Assembly: GCA_037441525.1 (NCBI GenBank)
Contig: JBBISA010000034.1
Coordinates: 1-42,512 of the forward strand
From: SKVR01 sp037441525
GTDB taxonomy: Bacteria > Bacteroidota > Bacteroidia > Bacteroidales > UBA7960
Direction: 5' to 3'
DNA: 42,512 bases
Below are positions 1 through 8,070 of the stretch, one piece after another. Numbering within the stretch: position 1 is the stretch's first letter; each line of letters begins with the position of its first letter. Made by a program: the position numbers and the translations under genes. A model generated the notes under the pieces. The model made no database searches. It was not told where the DNA came from and saw only the letters and a list, made by a program, of their open reading frames with translations.

Positions 1-315
1 GATACGCCAAAATAAGTCGTTTGAAAATTTACTTGCAAGATTGCGGATAATCATACTTTTTATTAATCTAAAACCTATTTTTATACGCTAAAACAAGTAA
101 TAATTATGCCAAAGCCAATTTATTCCGATCAAAGCCGGAATTTGTCCCAAGAAATAACAATTCTGGTTATTGATTGAAATTCAAAACGATGGGCCATGAT
201 GGTGATAACCGTGGAAAATTTCTACAATTATGATTAAAATATCCCCAAATATCAGAATTGCGGGAAAAGTTTAAAAACATTCTACATTTGATAAGGTTTC
301 AGAATATAGTAAAAA
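1..315. other. AT-rich intergenic stretch
   Basis: No credible coding frame is seen on either strand. It contains two near-identical 16-base direct copies (positions 2-17 and 83-98, 14 of 16 bases the same) and a weak hairpin around 123-140. No consensus TAnnTTTG promoter was found ahead of the gene at 316. The left edge of the window may cut a larger intergenic region. Confidence 0.5.
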
Positions 316-849
316 ATGGACAGAATCAGTATCATATACTCAAAGTTTGCAACACGTGGCCATTTACAGATACTTTTCGGGCTTTGGATAATATTGTATT
401 TCTCTTTTGGAAAGGTTTTCTCTGTGATTGAGGGCAATATTCCCGACATAATGTTTCATTATTCGCCCGAACAACTCTACTACATTTTCAACGATCTGGG
501 AGAAGAAGGCAGGAACATATATGTTAGAGGTTCACTTTTGCTTGATTATTTATATCCTCTGGTTTATGGAGGATTTTTATCATTAAGTCTATTTGCTTTG
601 TCAGCCGGAATGAAAATATCGACACTGCCCTGGGTAGTTTCATTCCTTGATTACATTGAAAATATAAATCTTTTGCTATTGATCCGAAGTTTCCCTGATT
701 GGGACAGGAACCTGGCTTTTTTAAATGGGTTTGTAACATCTGCAAAATGGATTTCAATAATTGTTGTGATTTCTATCCTGGCAGTTTTTGCCATAAAAAG
801 GCTGGTTAAATCATTGTGGCTGCGAAATCGGGGAAATTGTATTTATTGA
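316..849 (+). CDS. Uncharacterised four-helix membrane protein
   Basis: A 177-residue protein with no family I recognise. Four hydrophobic segments are visible, at roughly residues 17-36, 75-98, 104-123 and 144-161, separated by a polar loop (about 37-74) and ending in a short basic tail (RLVKSLWLRNRG), which suggests a cytoplasmic C-terminus. There is no cleavable signal peptide and no cysteine or histidine cluster pointing to a cofactor. Segment three contains acidic residues (FLDYIENIN), unusual for a plain anchor and perhaps functional. It stands alone: nothing is upstream in the window and the next intact gene is on the opposite strand. The ATG at 316 is the first start in an otherwise open frame. 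The function is unknown. Confidence 0.6.
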   Translation: MDRISIIYSKFATRGHLQILFGLWIILYFSFGKVFSVIEGNIPDIMFHYSPEQLYYIFNDLGEEGRNIYVRGSLLLDYLYPLVYGGFLSLSLFALSAGMKISTLPWVVSFLDYIENINLLLLIRSFPDWDRNLAFLNGFVTSAKWISIIVVISILAVFAIKRLVKSLWLRNRGNCIY

Positions 850-1000
850 GTGGGTTAATAAGTATATGCCCCCCAATGCTCCCCCTGAGATAAAATGTAA
901 ACGTGTTCGATAAAATAGACAGAACGCGAAAACTAACTTTTACCTCTGTAAACCAAAATAAGTGAAAATTCGAACCTCGCTTAACTTGGGTTTTATTACA
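850..1000. other. Non-coding spacer upstream of the receiver remnant
   Basis: Together with the remnant at 1001-1116 and the terminator at 1146-1178, this fills the 351-base gap between the membrane protein and the secreted low-complexity protein. A degenerate continuation of the receiver frame can be read back to about 965, but no confident motif is present. No promoter of the TAnnTTTG type was recognised. Confidence 0.4.
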
Positions 1001-1116
1001 AACGCCTTCGAAGGAGACCGAAAAAAATACATGGAATAAGCCTGGATGAATACCTTACCAAACCTTTTGGAGAAGACGACTTTAGGAAGCTTCTGATAAA
1101 ACTGAATTTGGGCTGA
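1001..1116 (+). pseudogene. Remnant of a response-regulator receiver domain (C-terminal end)
   Basis: Reading the plus strand gives two short blocks in different frames that together match the end of a CheY-like receiver. NAFEGDRKKYME is encoded from 1001 and hits a stop at 1037. SLDEYLTKPFGEDDFRKLL follows in another frame from about 1042 and ends at the TGA at 1114-1116. In intact receivers of hybrid kinases these blocks are contiguous (alpha-4/beta-5/alpha-5, with the invariant Lys-Pro of KPF), so a deletion near 1037-1041 is implied. Nothing convincing of the phosphoacceptor half is seen upstream. It is probably the tail of a lost hybrid kinase or regulator. The match is by eye. Confidence 0.6.
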
Positions 1117-1145
1117 TTCCGGCATTCATTTAGTAGGCAAAAACA

Positions 1146-1178
1146 CCTAAGCCCCGACTTTTTGAGCCAGGGCTTAGG
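1146..1178 (-). terminator. Intrinsic terminator of the gene at 1201-2889
   Basis: A perfect 9-base-pair stem, CCTAAGCCC at 1146-1154 with GGGCTTAGG at 1170-1178 and a 15-base loop. Read on the minus strand it is followed by GTGTTTTTG, a short T tract, and lies about 25 bases past the stop codon of the minus-strand gene. Confidence 0.65.
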
Positions 1179-1200
1179 AGCAGGTAGCATTAAAAAACTG

Positions 1201-2889
1201 CTATCTCAATCTGGTGTTGCTATCGTCGGAGCGCTCGCGACGGTTGTTGTTCTGATTTTCGCTACGACTTGGGGATGGATTGCTATCTTGCTGGTTTTCT
1301 CTGCCTGACGAGCGTACCTCCTGGGCGGGCCGGCTCTCTGACCTTGCGGGTTCAGATCTCTCAACCCGCGTAGGTGGTGCACTCTCTGACCTTGCGGGTT
1401 CAGATCTCTCAACCCGCGCAGGTGGTGCACTTTCTGTCCTGACAGGTTGCTGCCTTTCTATCCTTACAGGTTGACTATCCTCTGTTCTAACAGGTTCCTG
1501 TCTGACAGTCCTCTCGGCAGGTGCGTTGGTGCGGCCTGAATTATTTTCAGGATTACTATTTCCTTCACTTCGGCTTCTTTCCACATTGGCAGGCTGCGAT
1601 GGTCTGCCAGATGTTTGGTCAGACCTTGATGGAGCTGGGGAAACCTGTCTTTCATTTTGCCTTTGTGCAGGTCTTTCGTTAACCCTTACCGGCGGATTGT
1701 TGTTGGGGGCATCATCTCTGCGGGTATCGCGCTGCGGCTGGTTAATCCTCTCTTCACGGCGATTGGTTTCAGTTTCAGTTCTTCCAACCTCACCCGAAGT
1801 AACTCTGCCGCGATTTTCGCGTTCTGCACCTTCAATACGTTCTGTTCTTCTTTCAATGGCCCGGTTGTTATTGTCATTGTTCTCAATTCTGCCAGAAGTT
1901 CTTCCTTCAGAACGGCGGGTCTCGTTTCCATTCTCCTGGTTTACAGGAGCTGAGCCCACTTCTCTGCCGGGAGTTTCGCGATATCGTCCTTCGGCACGAC
2001 CACTATTGTTTCCTGATGGGGTGTTGCTATTCCGCGAAGGATTGCGCTCTGAATAATATTCTTCACCTTGCCGTCTGGTCTCAGGTCGGCTGTAAGTGCT
2101 CCGGTAGTGTCCGCTATTCACATTTACGATCACTGTCGGGGAGTAGGTTCTTATACGGGTATGATATACAGTGTGATAGTGTACTGAATGGAAATCTCTG
2201 CATGGACGGAAGTATGTATGATAATGAACATCCCAGTTGTAGTGATAACCATAGTAGAAGTGCCAATAGTGGGGTGTCCATGGGGTCCACCAAACCGGTT
2301 GGTAGCCCCAGTACCATACTGAACGCCATGGGCGGTAATCTGGTCTGCGAATATAAACGATGATGGGCCAGCTGGCAGTTTCGTAGTAAGTCGTTCTCAC
2401 AACCGTAACGTTCCTTTGCTGTGGGGCAGGTGTATTACCACGGTATCCGGGATTAGGCCGCTCAGCATACTGTGGTTCAACAATGTAGTTGGGGCCGTAG
2501 AGTGCTTCGTCTCCAACCAGTTGAATCTGAACTGAACCATTCCGAAGTTTTTCTACAGTAAATACAGCTACATCCTGAAAATCATTGCGATTAAGGGCCA
2601 CTCTGAGCACAATGCTGTGAACATTGCCCTCCACATAGTCATAAACCATGAGATAATCAACAACATTGTCTTCATTCAGGTCAAGGTTGTTGATCATACG
2701 GTTGGGGTCGTTGAGACCTCTTTCAAAGTCTTCCAGGGTTTCAGAATCTCTGAATAGATTCATCACGGCGAAAAGATTCAGGTTATCTCCTGGCAACCCG
2801 AGGTATTCCTCCTGGTTGGTTTGAGCCGTGAGTATGCTGCTTCCAGCGAGGAGAATAGCAATTAGCGGAGTTAATATTAGCTTTTTCAT
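1201..2889 (-). CDS. Secreted protein with a Ca-loop-like N-terminal domain and a long disordered tail
   Basis: A 562-residue exported protein. Residues 1-22 form a signal peptide. Residues about 25-145 form a compact domain of a kind I associate with Bacteroidota surface proteins, with D70-x-N72-x-D74-x-x-x-D78, the spacing of an EF-hand/dockerin-type calcium loop. Residues about 165-255 are extremely rich in Tyr, Trp and His. From about 265 to the end the chain is Arg/Glu/Ser/Asn/Pro/Gln-rich and surely disordered, with RVERSEPARSES-type repeats encoded by a 48-base tandem duplication. No catalytic motif is seen. Cell-envelope location is likely; the role is unknown. It is a single gene with its own terminator. 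A palindrome (2906-2923) lies in its leader. Confidence 0.75.
   Translation of the reverse strand: MKKLILTPLIAILLAGSSILTAQTNQEEYLGLPGDNLNLFAVMNLFRDSETLEDFERGLNDPNRMINNLDLNEDNVVDYLMVYDYVEGNVHSIVLRVALNRNDFQDVAVFTVEKLRNGSVQIQLVGDEALYGPNYIVEPQYAERPNPGYRGNTPAPQQRNVTVVRTTYYETASWPIIVYIRRPDYRPWRSVWYWGYQPVWWTPWTPHYWHFYYGYHYNWDVHYHTYFRPCRDFHSVHYHTVYHTRIRTYSPTVIVNVNSGHYRSTYSRPETRRQGEEYYSERNPSRNSNTPSGNNSGRAEGRYRETPGREVGSAPVNQENGNETRRSEGRTSGRIENNDNNNRAIERRTERIEGAERENRGRVTSGEVGRTETETNRREERINQPQRDTRRDDAPNNNPPVRVNERPAQRQNERQVSPAPSRSDQTSGRPSQPANVERSRSEGNSNPENNSGRTNAPAERTVRQEPVRTEDSQPVRIERQQPVRTESAPPARVERSEPARSESAPPTRVERSEPARSESRPAQEVRSSGRENQQDSNPSPSRSENQNNNRRERSDDSNTRLR
1334..1429. repeat. 48-base tandem duplication inside the low-complexity tail
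   Basis: Copy one is 1334-1381 and copy two 1382-1429; by eye they differ at a single base. Each encodes a 16-residue unit of the form RVERSEPARSESAPPT. Adjacent sequence up to about 1480 carries more diverged versions of the same unit. The near identity implies a recent slippage or duplication. Confidence 0.85.
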
Positions 2890-2905
2890 ATCATGAAAAT
2901 TTAAG

Positions 2906-2946
2906 TGATTAGTCTGTTAATCATTATTTAACAAAAGCTATGCCGC
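2906..2946 (-). promoter_or_regulatory. Possible promoter and palindrome ahead of the 1201-2889 gene
   Basis: On the minus strand TAGCTTTTG, one base longer than TAnnTTTG, lies around 2934-2942. A perfect TGATTA-N6-TAATCA palindrome at 2906-2923 sits between it and the start codon and could be an operator or leader hairpin. A TTG about 21 bases further upstream could be the -33 element. This is tentative. Confidence 0.3.
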
Positions 2947-3172
2947 GAACCCTGTTCTGAACAATTAAAATCAGATAATTTTTATGAAATGAATTAATAA
3001 ATGAACGCCAAGTTGTTTGCTGTTGATTTTCTTATGCTTACATCTGCATTATCACAATCCTGTTTATCAAATTATGACTCAACTTAAACCCCCCATGATA
3101 ACTGATTAAATTCTAATTACTACTTTCGACCAAAATTTTGAAATCATTGTTTGATGAACTCTGCCCGAAAAC

Positions 3173-4147
3173 ATGAAAATTAAAATTGATCGGTTTGTTT
3201 TATCAATTATTGTTGTAATTATCCTTGCCTGGTTTTTCCCGCAATGGGGAAGTAAAAACAGCGCCATCCCTATCGACAGGATCAGTAGTATCGGCATTTC
3301 GTTGATATTTTTCTTCTACGGGTTGAAGTTGAGTCCGGAAAAAATGAGAACGGGCCTGCAAAATTGGAAACTTCACATCCTTATACAAGCTTCCACATTT
3401 TTAATTTTCCCCGTTATTATCCTGTTTTTCTATCCGCTAATCAACAACGAAAACAGCTATTTTCTCTGGCTCGCATTTCTATTCCTCGGGGCATTGCCTT
3501 CAACCGTTTCCTCATCGGTGGTAATGGTTTCCATTGCCAGAGGCAACGTAGCGGGGGCAATATTTAATGCAAGCATTTCGGGACTTATTGGTATTGTTAT
3601 TACGCCGTTGTGGATGGGAATTTTCCTGCAAAAAGCTGAGGGTGACTTCAACCTTGGAGCAGTTTACCTTAAGCTGATAACTGAAATCCTGCTACCGGTT
3701 ATTCTTGGGCTTTTCCTGCACAGGTTCTGGGGAATGTTAGCTTTAAAGTACAGCCGTCAGTTATCTACCTTCGATAAGTCGGTTATTTTGCTGATTATTT
3801 ATAAAAGTTTCGCCGTTTCCTTCGATGAAAGGGTTTTCATGTCGGTAAATATTTCAGCCTTAGTAATTATTTTTCTGGCTTCCATCGTTCTTTTTCATCT
3901 GATTTATTTCATCACAGGCTATTTATCAAAACGTCTTAGATTCAACACTGAAGACCTTATCACGGCTCGTTTTTGCGGCACCAAAAAATCACTGGTACAT
4001 GGCACTGTGTTCTCGAAAATTCTTTTTCCACAAGCATTCCCAGTGGGTATCATTTTGTTGCCACTGATGGTATTCCATGCCTACCAGATATTTGTAATAA
4101 GCATATTTGCATCCAGGCTTTCAAAAAGAGATAGTGGAGGAATTTAG
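3173..4147 (+). CDS. SBF-like (bile acid:sodium symporter family) transporter
   Basis: A 324-residue integral membrane protein with about nine or ten hydrophobic helices spanning the whole length. Its organisation fits the SBF-like/YfeH branch of the bile acid:sodium symporter superfamily. Supporting segments are the N-terminal FFYGLKLSPEKM, the helix-breaking stretch LPSTVSSSVVMVSIARGN (about 109-126), which matches the unwound crossing region of these transporters, and FCGTKKSLVHGTVF near residue 270. Members are secondary transporters of organic anions; the substrate cannot be told here. It is monocistronic, divergent from the low-complexity secreted protein, and followed by a bidirectional terminator shared with tRNA-Gln. 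Confidence 0.8.
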   Translation: MKIKIDRFVLSIIVVIILAWFFPQWGSKNSAIPIDRISSIGISLIFFFYGLKLSPEKMRTGLQNWKLHILIQASTFLIFPVIILFFYPLINNENSYFLWLAFLFLGALPSTVSSSVVMVSIARGNVAGAIFNASISGLIGIVITPLWMGIFLQKAEGDFNLGAVYLKLITEILLPVILGLFLHRFWGMLALKYSRQLSTFDKSVILLIIYKSFAVSFDERVFMSVNISALVIIFLASIVLFHLIYFITGYLSKRLRFNTEDLITARFCGTKKSLVHGTVFSKILFPQAFPVGIILLPLMVFHAYQIFVISIFASRLSKRDSGGI

Positions 4148-4211
4148 CTTTGATAAAAAAGCTCAGAGTCGGGGACTGATGGTTTGGATTTGTGCACAAC
4201 GGACAAAAAAA

Positions 4212-4231
4212 AATCACTCATAGAAGTGATT
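4212..4231. terminator. Bidirectional terminator between the SBF-like gene and tRNA-Gln
   Basis: The stem AATCACT (4212-4218) pairs with AGTGATT (4225-4231) around a six-base loop. A runs precede it and T runs follow it, so it can stop transcription from both sides. It lies downstream of both flanking genes. Confidence 0.75.
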
Positions 4232-4251
4232 TTTGATGTTTCTACTTTATG

Positions 4252-4322
4252 TTGACCGACCAGGATTCGAACCTAGACAGACAGAACCAAAATCTGTAGT
4301 GCTGCCGTTACACCATCGGTCA
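4252..4322 (-). tRNA. tRNA-Gln (anticodon UUG)
   Basis: Read on the minus strand, the acceptor arm TGACCGA pairs with TCGGTCA. The anticodon arm ACAGA-TTTTGGT-TCTGT gives anticodon TTG, and the T arm contains GGTTCGAATCC. The discriminator is A and the CCA end is not encoded. The length of 71 bases is normal. A consensus promoter lies just upstream and a terminator just downstream, so it is a single-gene unit. Confidence 0.96.
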
Positions 4323-4341
4323 TTGTTCTTTTAACGGACTG

Positions 4342-4370
4342 CAAAATTATAAAAAATAGTTTTCTCCAAA
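4342..4370 (-). promoter_or_regulatory. Consensus promoter of tRNA-Gln
   Basis: On the minus strand TAATTTTG (4342-4349) matches the Bacteroidota -7 consensus TAnnTTTG exactly, and TTTG (4367-4370) is the -33 element, with 17 bases between them. Transcription would begin only a few bases ahead of the mature tRNA. Confidence 0.7.
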
Positions 4371-4433
4371 AATATTTTTTTAGAATTCTGGAAAAATCCC
4401 TGAACAATCAATCATTGTTACTACTGTACCTGA

Positions 4434-6083
4434 TTACCTGATGGGTTCGCCTGGTTGGCGCCATTTTACATCGAAATATCCTGGTCTTTCTTCCACTGCT
4501 TTTCGCTTGAACTCTTCAGGATAACCTACCCCCCTCACCGAAGGCCTGGCGGCATTTTCGCCACGGATGTAGCGGTCGTTATACTTGGCAAAAACATAAA
4601 AGCCCAGTTGGCGCCATCGCTCAACAGTATATTCAGCATTGTTTACACTGAAATCGGTAAGGTACTCGTGCATCATGGCCCGATTGGTGTCGTAAAGTGC
4701 TTTGGCAGCAAGGTCCACAGCTTTTGTCATGGTAATGGAGCGATTCTCCAGTTCAACCTGTACTTTCTGAATATCTTTTATGATAGGGTCATAAAGGCCA
4801 TAAGCGTAGTTTGCCACGAGGTTAAACACCCAAAAAGCCGAATTCCAATCAAATTCATTAATATTGCCTTTGATGAGGGACGCTGGGGCTTTTTCCATGC
4901 CCATATATAAAGGCATATAAGCATTGGAATAAGTATCATCGAGAGCATACCAAAAAATACCGCCAATAGCATCGGGCAACCATTTGCGCGCTTGCGAAAC
5001 AAATGAAAATCCGGTTTGAGGCTGCGAAATTGTGCGTGGCCAGGCGTATTTCTGTCCATCAAGCTCAAAATAAATTGGGCGCCACCGATAGGGATTGCGG
5101 TGTGGGCCGGCATCAAACCCTTCAGCAGTATAATAGGGCGAATCATGGAAATGATCGCGCACGAGTCCGATCATATCCTGAAGTGTAATTTTGCGATCGG
5201 GTTTAATAAACAGAGGATATGGTGTTGCACCCTGCACACACCGCCAATACTCCGCAGGAAAATTCTGACTTGGTGCAGCCCTTCTGAAAATGCTCCATAC
5301 ACGTCCTTCGCAAAGAAGGAGCGATTCGCAATCGAGAGGGTTGTAGGCATCAACAAAGCTGAAATCTTCTCTGCGCTTTCCGGCTTCGAACCATCCCATC
5401 TGCACGGCAAAATCAACCACATCGGGCGACCACATCCAGTTTTGTGTGTCGCGCCAGTTTATTTTTCTGATACGGGCCTGGTTGGCATGAGCAGCTATAT
5501 ATCCGTCGGGAACCCGGGCTGCAACCCAAACGGCACCTTTGCCGTGCTCTCCTTTTCCGATTAGTTCGAGTATCCAGGCTTCATTTTTATCTGCGATGGA
5601 GAACGACTCTCCAGAACTACTGTATCCGAATTCATTAACAAGGCCGGTCATTATTTTGATGGCTTCGTGGGCGCTCCTTGAACGTTGAAGGGCAATGTAG
5701 ATAAGCGAACCATAATCGAGTATCCCGTTGGGTTTCGATAGTTCGCTCCTGCCACCAAATGTGGTTTCACCAATGGAAACCTGGTGTTCGTTCATGTTAC
5801 CAATAACTTTGTAGGTGCGGGAAACCTGCGGAATTCTTCCCAGGAATTTTGCGGTATCCCATTCGTAAATATCAATAAATTCGCCAGACTGATGCTCGCC
5901 TCCAGGGTAAAAATAAAGAGGGTCCATGAAACCACCTGCATCAGCAAGGTATGATATCATAACACTACCATCGGCACTGGCACCTGCTGACACCAAAACA
6001 TTGGTGCAGGCATTGGCTTTTGGCATAAAAAAAATCGTGGCAAGCATAATTGCCGCGACAAATAAACTATTTGAATACTTCAT
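4434..6083 (-). CDS. Secreted C69-family dipeptidase
   Basis: A 549-residue protein of peptidase family C69, the N-terminal-nucleophile dipeptidases related to Lactobacillus PepD. Residues 1-25 form a signal peptide ending in PKANA. The next residue, C26 in ACTNVLVS, is the expected catalytic cysteine exposed as the new N-terminus, followed by the family-typical GASADGSVMISY. Other family-like stretches are IGETTFGG and the block SSGESFSIADKNEAWILEL. It should cleave dipeptides in the periplasm or outside the cell and fits peptide scavenging. The gene is monocistronic. TATTTTTG at 6111-6118 on the minus strand is a plausible -7 box. Confidence 0.9.
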   Translation of the reverse strand: MKYSNSLFVAAIMLATIFFMPKANACTNVLVSAGASADGSVMISYLADAGGFMDPLYFYPGGEHQSGEFIDIYEWDTAKFLGRIPQVSRTYKVIGNMNEHQVSIGETTFGGRSELSKPNGILDYGSLIYIALQRSRSAHEAIKIMTGLVNEFGYSSSGESFSIADKNEAWILELIGKGEHGKGAVWVAARVPDGYIAAHANQARIRKINWRDTQNWMWSPDVVDFAVQMGWFEAGKRREDFSFVDAYNPLDCESLLLCEGRVWSIFRRAAPSQNFPAEYWRCVQGATPYPLFIKPDRKITLQDMIGLVRDHFHDSPYYTAEGFDAGPHRNPYRWRPIYFELDGQKYAWPRTISQPQTGFSFVSQARKWLPDAIGGIFWYALDDTYSNAYMPLYMGMEKAPASLIKGNINEFDWNSAFWVFNLVANYAYGLYDPIIKDIQKVQVELENRSITMTKAVDLAAKALYDTNRAMMHEYLTDFSVNNAEYTVERWRQLGFYVFAKYNDRYIRGENAARPSVRGVGYPEEFKRKAVEERPGYFDVKWRQPGEPIR

Positions 6084-6110
6084 TTTTAGTAGGATTTAAA
6101 TTTTCTGCTG

Positions 6111-6168
6111 CAAAAATAACAATTTGGCGAAATTGGAATCTGAAAAGCGTTTATATCGCTTAAACAGA
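6111..6168 (-). promoter_or_regulatory. Possible promoter and inverted repeat upstream of the C69 dipeptidase
   Basis: TATTTTTG on the minus strand (6111-6118) fits TAnnTTTG. Upstream lies a nested inverted repeat: TCTG (6139-6142) and AAGCG (6145-6149) face CGCTT (6157-6161) and CAGA (6165-6168). It could be an operator or belong to the divergent lipoprotein gene. No matching -33 element is seen. Confidence 0.3.
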
Positions 6169-6281
6169 CTTTGCTTTCAAAAGTAAACACCATTTTTAAG
6201 GGGATATTATTCTCATAAAAGCATTAGGTTTGTAAAGCAATTTTTTTGAGAAGCCGATAGTAATTATAAAAGCCCTAAAAC

Positions 6282-6863
6282 ATGATAATTCGTTGTAAAC
6301 CTGCAAGATTGATTTCTTTTCTGATAATTGTTCTTGCATCAACCCATTGCCGGCAACCACAACCTTCATCAAAAGCAGACGGCACTGATGAGATTAACTC
6401 ATTTATGAAATCACTGGCAGAGTTGTGCGACAAAGAAATCAGGGTATTTATGATAAATTCAGACCAGAATGTCATTGGCGAAAGGATTAGTATTGCTGCC
6501 GTGTGGGAAACCTGCAATCGCAACGAATTCAGGATTGCATTAAAACTGAAGGAAAACGAAACCGTTCATCTTGCCCTTACCCTTGTTGGCGATGACCTTC
6601 TGCTGAAACATGATGTAAGAACGGACGACCTGGCTCCGGCAGAATTTACAATGTACGGAGGATTTGCCAGCCCTACAGGCACCCCCGTGAGACAATCATT
6701 CCCGATACACAATTTTGGCAGTCATCTATGGCCAGGCTATGAGAGTTATTCATGGGAATTGAGTCTGGAAACCCCTGCCGGACCGCTGCATTATTTTGAA
6801 AAAAATGATGAATCCATCCAAAAGCATCTTATTATAGTTTTTATTTCTTCGCCCGAGGAGTAA
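6282..6863 (+). CDS. Uncharacterised lipoprotein
   Basis: A 193-residue protein not assigned to a family. Residues 1-22 form a hydrophobic signal ending LASTHC, with C23 as the probable lipidated cysteine; the lipobox is loose, as is common in Bacteroidota. The mature part is a single soluble domain. It starts with an acidic helix (DEINSFMKSLAELCDKEI) followed by predicted beta strands (RISIAAVWETC, FRIALKLKENETVHLAL). No catalytic motif is apparent. It lies about 100 bases ahead of queD on the same strand but is probably transcribed separately. Function unknown; confidence is good that it is a real exported protein. Confidence 0.65.
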   Translation: MIIRCKPARLISFLIIVLASTHCRQPQPSSKADGTDEINSFMKSLAELCDKEIRVFMINSDQNVIGERISIAAVWETCNRNEFRIALKLKENETVHLALTLVGDDLLLKHDVRTDDLAPAEFTMYGGFASPTGTPVRQSFPIHNFGSHLWPGYESYSWELSLETPAGPLHYFEKNDESIQKHLIIVFISSPEE

Positions 6864-6965
6864 TCAATATAATTGAACAATGACCTGAGGCCAATATTGG
6901 CCATAATTTTCATTCCGAAAGTTAATGTTTTTTAGTACCTTCAGGAAAACCATATATTAACCAAT

Positions 6966-7418
6966 ATGAACAAAAACAAAGTACGCATAACCAAACAATT
7001 TCGTTTCGAGGCAGCCCATGCATTATGGGGATACGATGGAGCCTGTCGCAATATTCACGGTCACAGTTACATACTATACGTTACCCTGTGCGGCTACCCC
7101 ATCAGCGACTCTTCCCATCCAAAGTTCGGGATGGTGATGGACTTTTCTGTTTTAAAAGAGATTGTTAATGAGCTCATCGTTGAGCCATTCGATCATGCTT
7201 TGATGATACGGAAAAATACCCCTCACCAGGAGTTAGCCAATGCTGTTGGGCTTATTGGAAGGATACTTGAACTCGATTATCAGCCAACCTGCGAAAACAT
7301 GGTAATAGATTTTGCCCGCTTAATTTCTGGCAGCTTGCCCGAAGGTATATCTCTATACAGCATCAGGCTGCACGAAACAGCTACATCTTATGCCGAATGG
7401 TTTGCAGATGACAATTGA
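6966..7418 (+). CDS. queD: 6-carboxy-5,6,7,8-tetrahydropterin synthase (QueD/PTPS family)
   Basis: A 150-residue protein of the 6-pyruvoyl-tetrahydropterin synthase fold. The zinc ligands are H18 (FEAAHAL), H31 and H33 (CRNIHGHSY). The catalytic cysteine is C27, and the Asp-His pair is at FDHALM (D76, H77). PTCEN (about 107-111) and E137 in LHETATS complete the family pattern. QueD converts dihydroneopterin triphosphate to 6-carboxytetrahydropterin, the second step of the queuosine precursor (preQ0) pathway. QueC, QueE and FolE are not next to it, so it is separated from its pathway partners. It converges with the DUF1573 gene 25 bases downstream. Confidence 0.93.
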   Translation: MNKNKVRITKQFRFEAAHALWGYDGACRNIHGHSYILYVTLCGYPISDSSHPKFGMVMDFSVLKEIVNELIVEPFDHALMIRKNTPHQELANAVGLIGRILELDYQPTCENMVIDFARLISGSLPEGISLYSIRLHETATSYAEWFADDN

Positions 7419-7443
7419 GTCATACAGGCATACAAGAAAAAAC

Positions 7444-7836
7444 TTATCGTTCAATTACTTCACCTACAATTCTAAAGATAGATGTGTTGGGATCGGCGTT
7501 GGTAGAGGCAGTAACTGTACGACTGATGCGCTGGGGAACAGGACTTAGTCTGAATTCAATTTTAATAACACCCTGTTGACCAGGCATTACAGGTTGACGG
7601 GGCCATTCAATTACTCTTGTTCCGCAGCAAGCCCTTACATTTGATAGTATAAGTGGTTCGGTGCCATCATTGGTGAATTTAATGTCAATCCTGGTTTCGG
7701 GCATATTATCTACGGTAACTGTACCATAGTCATACCTTTCCAATTCCCACTTAAGCTGTGGTCCTTTTTTTTCCTGCGATGCGGCAACTCCGGCACCCAG
7801 AAGAACAAACAATATAACAATGATTGTATTTTTCAT
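7444..7836 (-). CDS. DUF1573-domain exported protein
   Basis: A 130-residue protein with a signal peptide (about residues 1-20, ending VAASQ) followed by one DUF1573 domain, an immunoglobulin-like fold. The family signature is present: FTNDGTEPLILSNVRACCG, then WPRQPVMPGQQGVIKIEF and a closing strand with the terminal NTSIFRIVGEV. Such proteins are very common in Bacteroidota and are thought to be periplasmic or surface proteins, but no activity is established. The Cys-Cys pair in RACCG is typical. A TATATTTG promoter stands upstream; the arsR gene ahead of it has its own terminator. Confidence 0.9.
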   Translation of the reverse strand: MKNTIIVILFVLLGAGVAASQEKKGPQLKWELERYDYGTVTVDNMPETRIDIKFTNDGTEPLILSNVRACCGTRVIEWPRQPVMPGQQGVIKIEFRLSPVPQRISRTVTASTNADPNTSIFRIVGEVIER

Positions 7837-7917
7837 AATTGCCTAATTAATGTGATTATACTTTAACTAATATTATTCTATAGTATAACAACCTGATGAT
7901 TTTCGGTATTACGAACA

Positions 7918-7946
7918 CAAATATAAGGGGTTTGTTGAAGTACAAA
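7918..7946 (-). promoter_or_regulatory. Promoter of the DUF1573 gene
   Basis: On the minus strand TATATTTG (7918-7925) matches TAnnTTTG and TTTG (7943-7946) supplies the -33 element with a 17-base spacer. The leader to the ATG is about 80 bases. Confidence 0.6.
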
Positions 7947-8020
7947 TTATATTTTTACCTAAAAACACTACTTCAACAGGTGATTAAACAATAAAGAAAA
8001 AGCAAAATTCAGGAAAATAA

Positions 8021-8051
8021 AAAACCCGGCAAAAGTTTTTTGCCGGGTTTT
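8021..8051 (-). terminator. Strong intrinsic terminator of the arsR-type gene
   Basis: A perfect 14-base-pair stem, AAAACCCGGCAAAA (8021-8034) with TTTTGCCGGGTTTT (8038-8051), with A and T runs on both sides. It lies just after the minus-strand ArsR gene and can also act on the plus strand. Confidence 0.85.
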
Positions 8052-8070
8052 TTTGCTGGTAGTCAAATGG

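Noticed and set aside
1526..2056. Long plus-strand frames opposite the low-complexity secreted protein
   Set aside because: Biased codon composition of the Arg/Ser/Glu-rich gene opens the opposite frames; the encoded sequences have no domain pattern.
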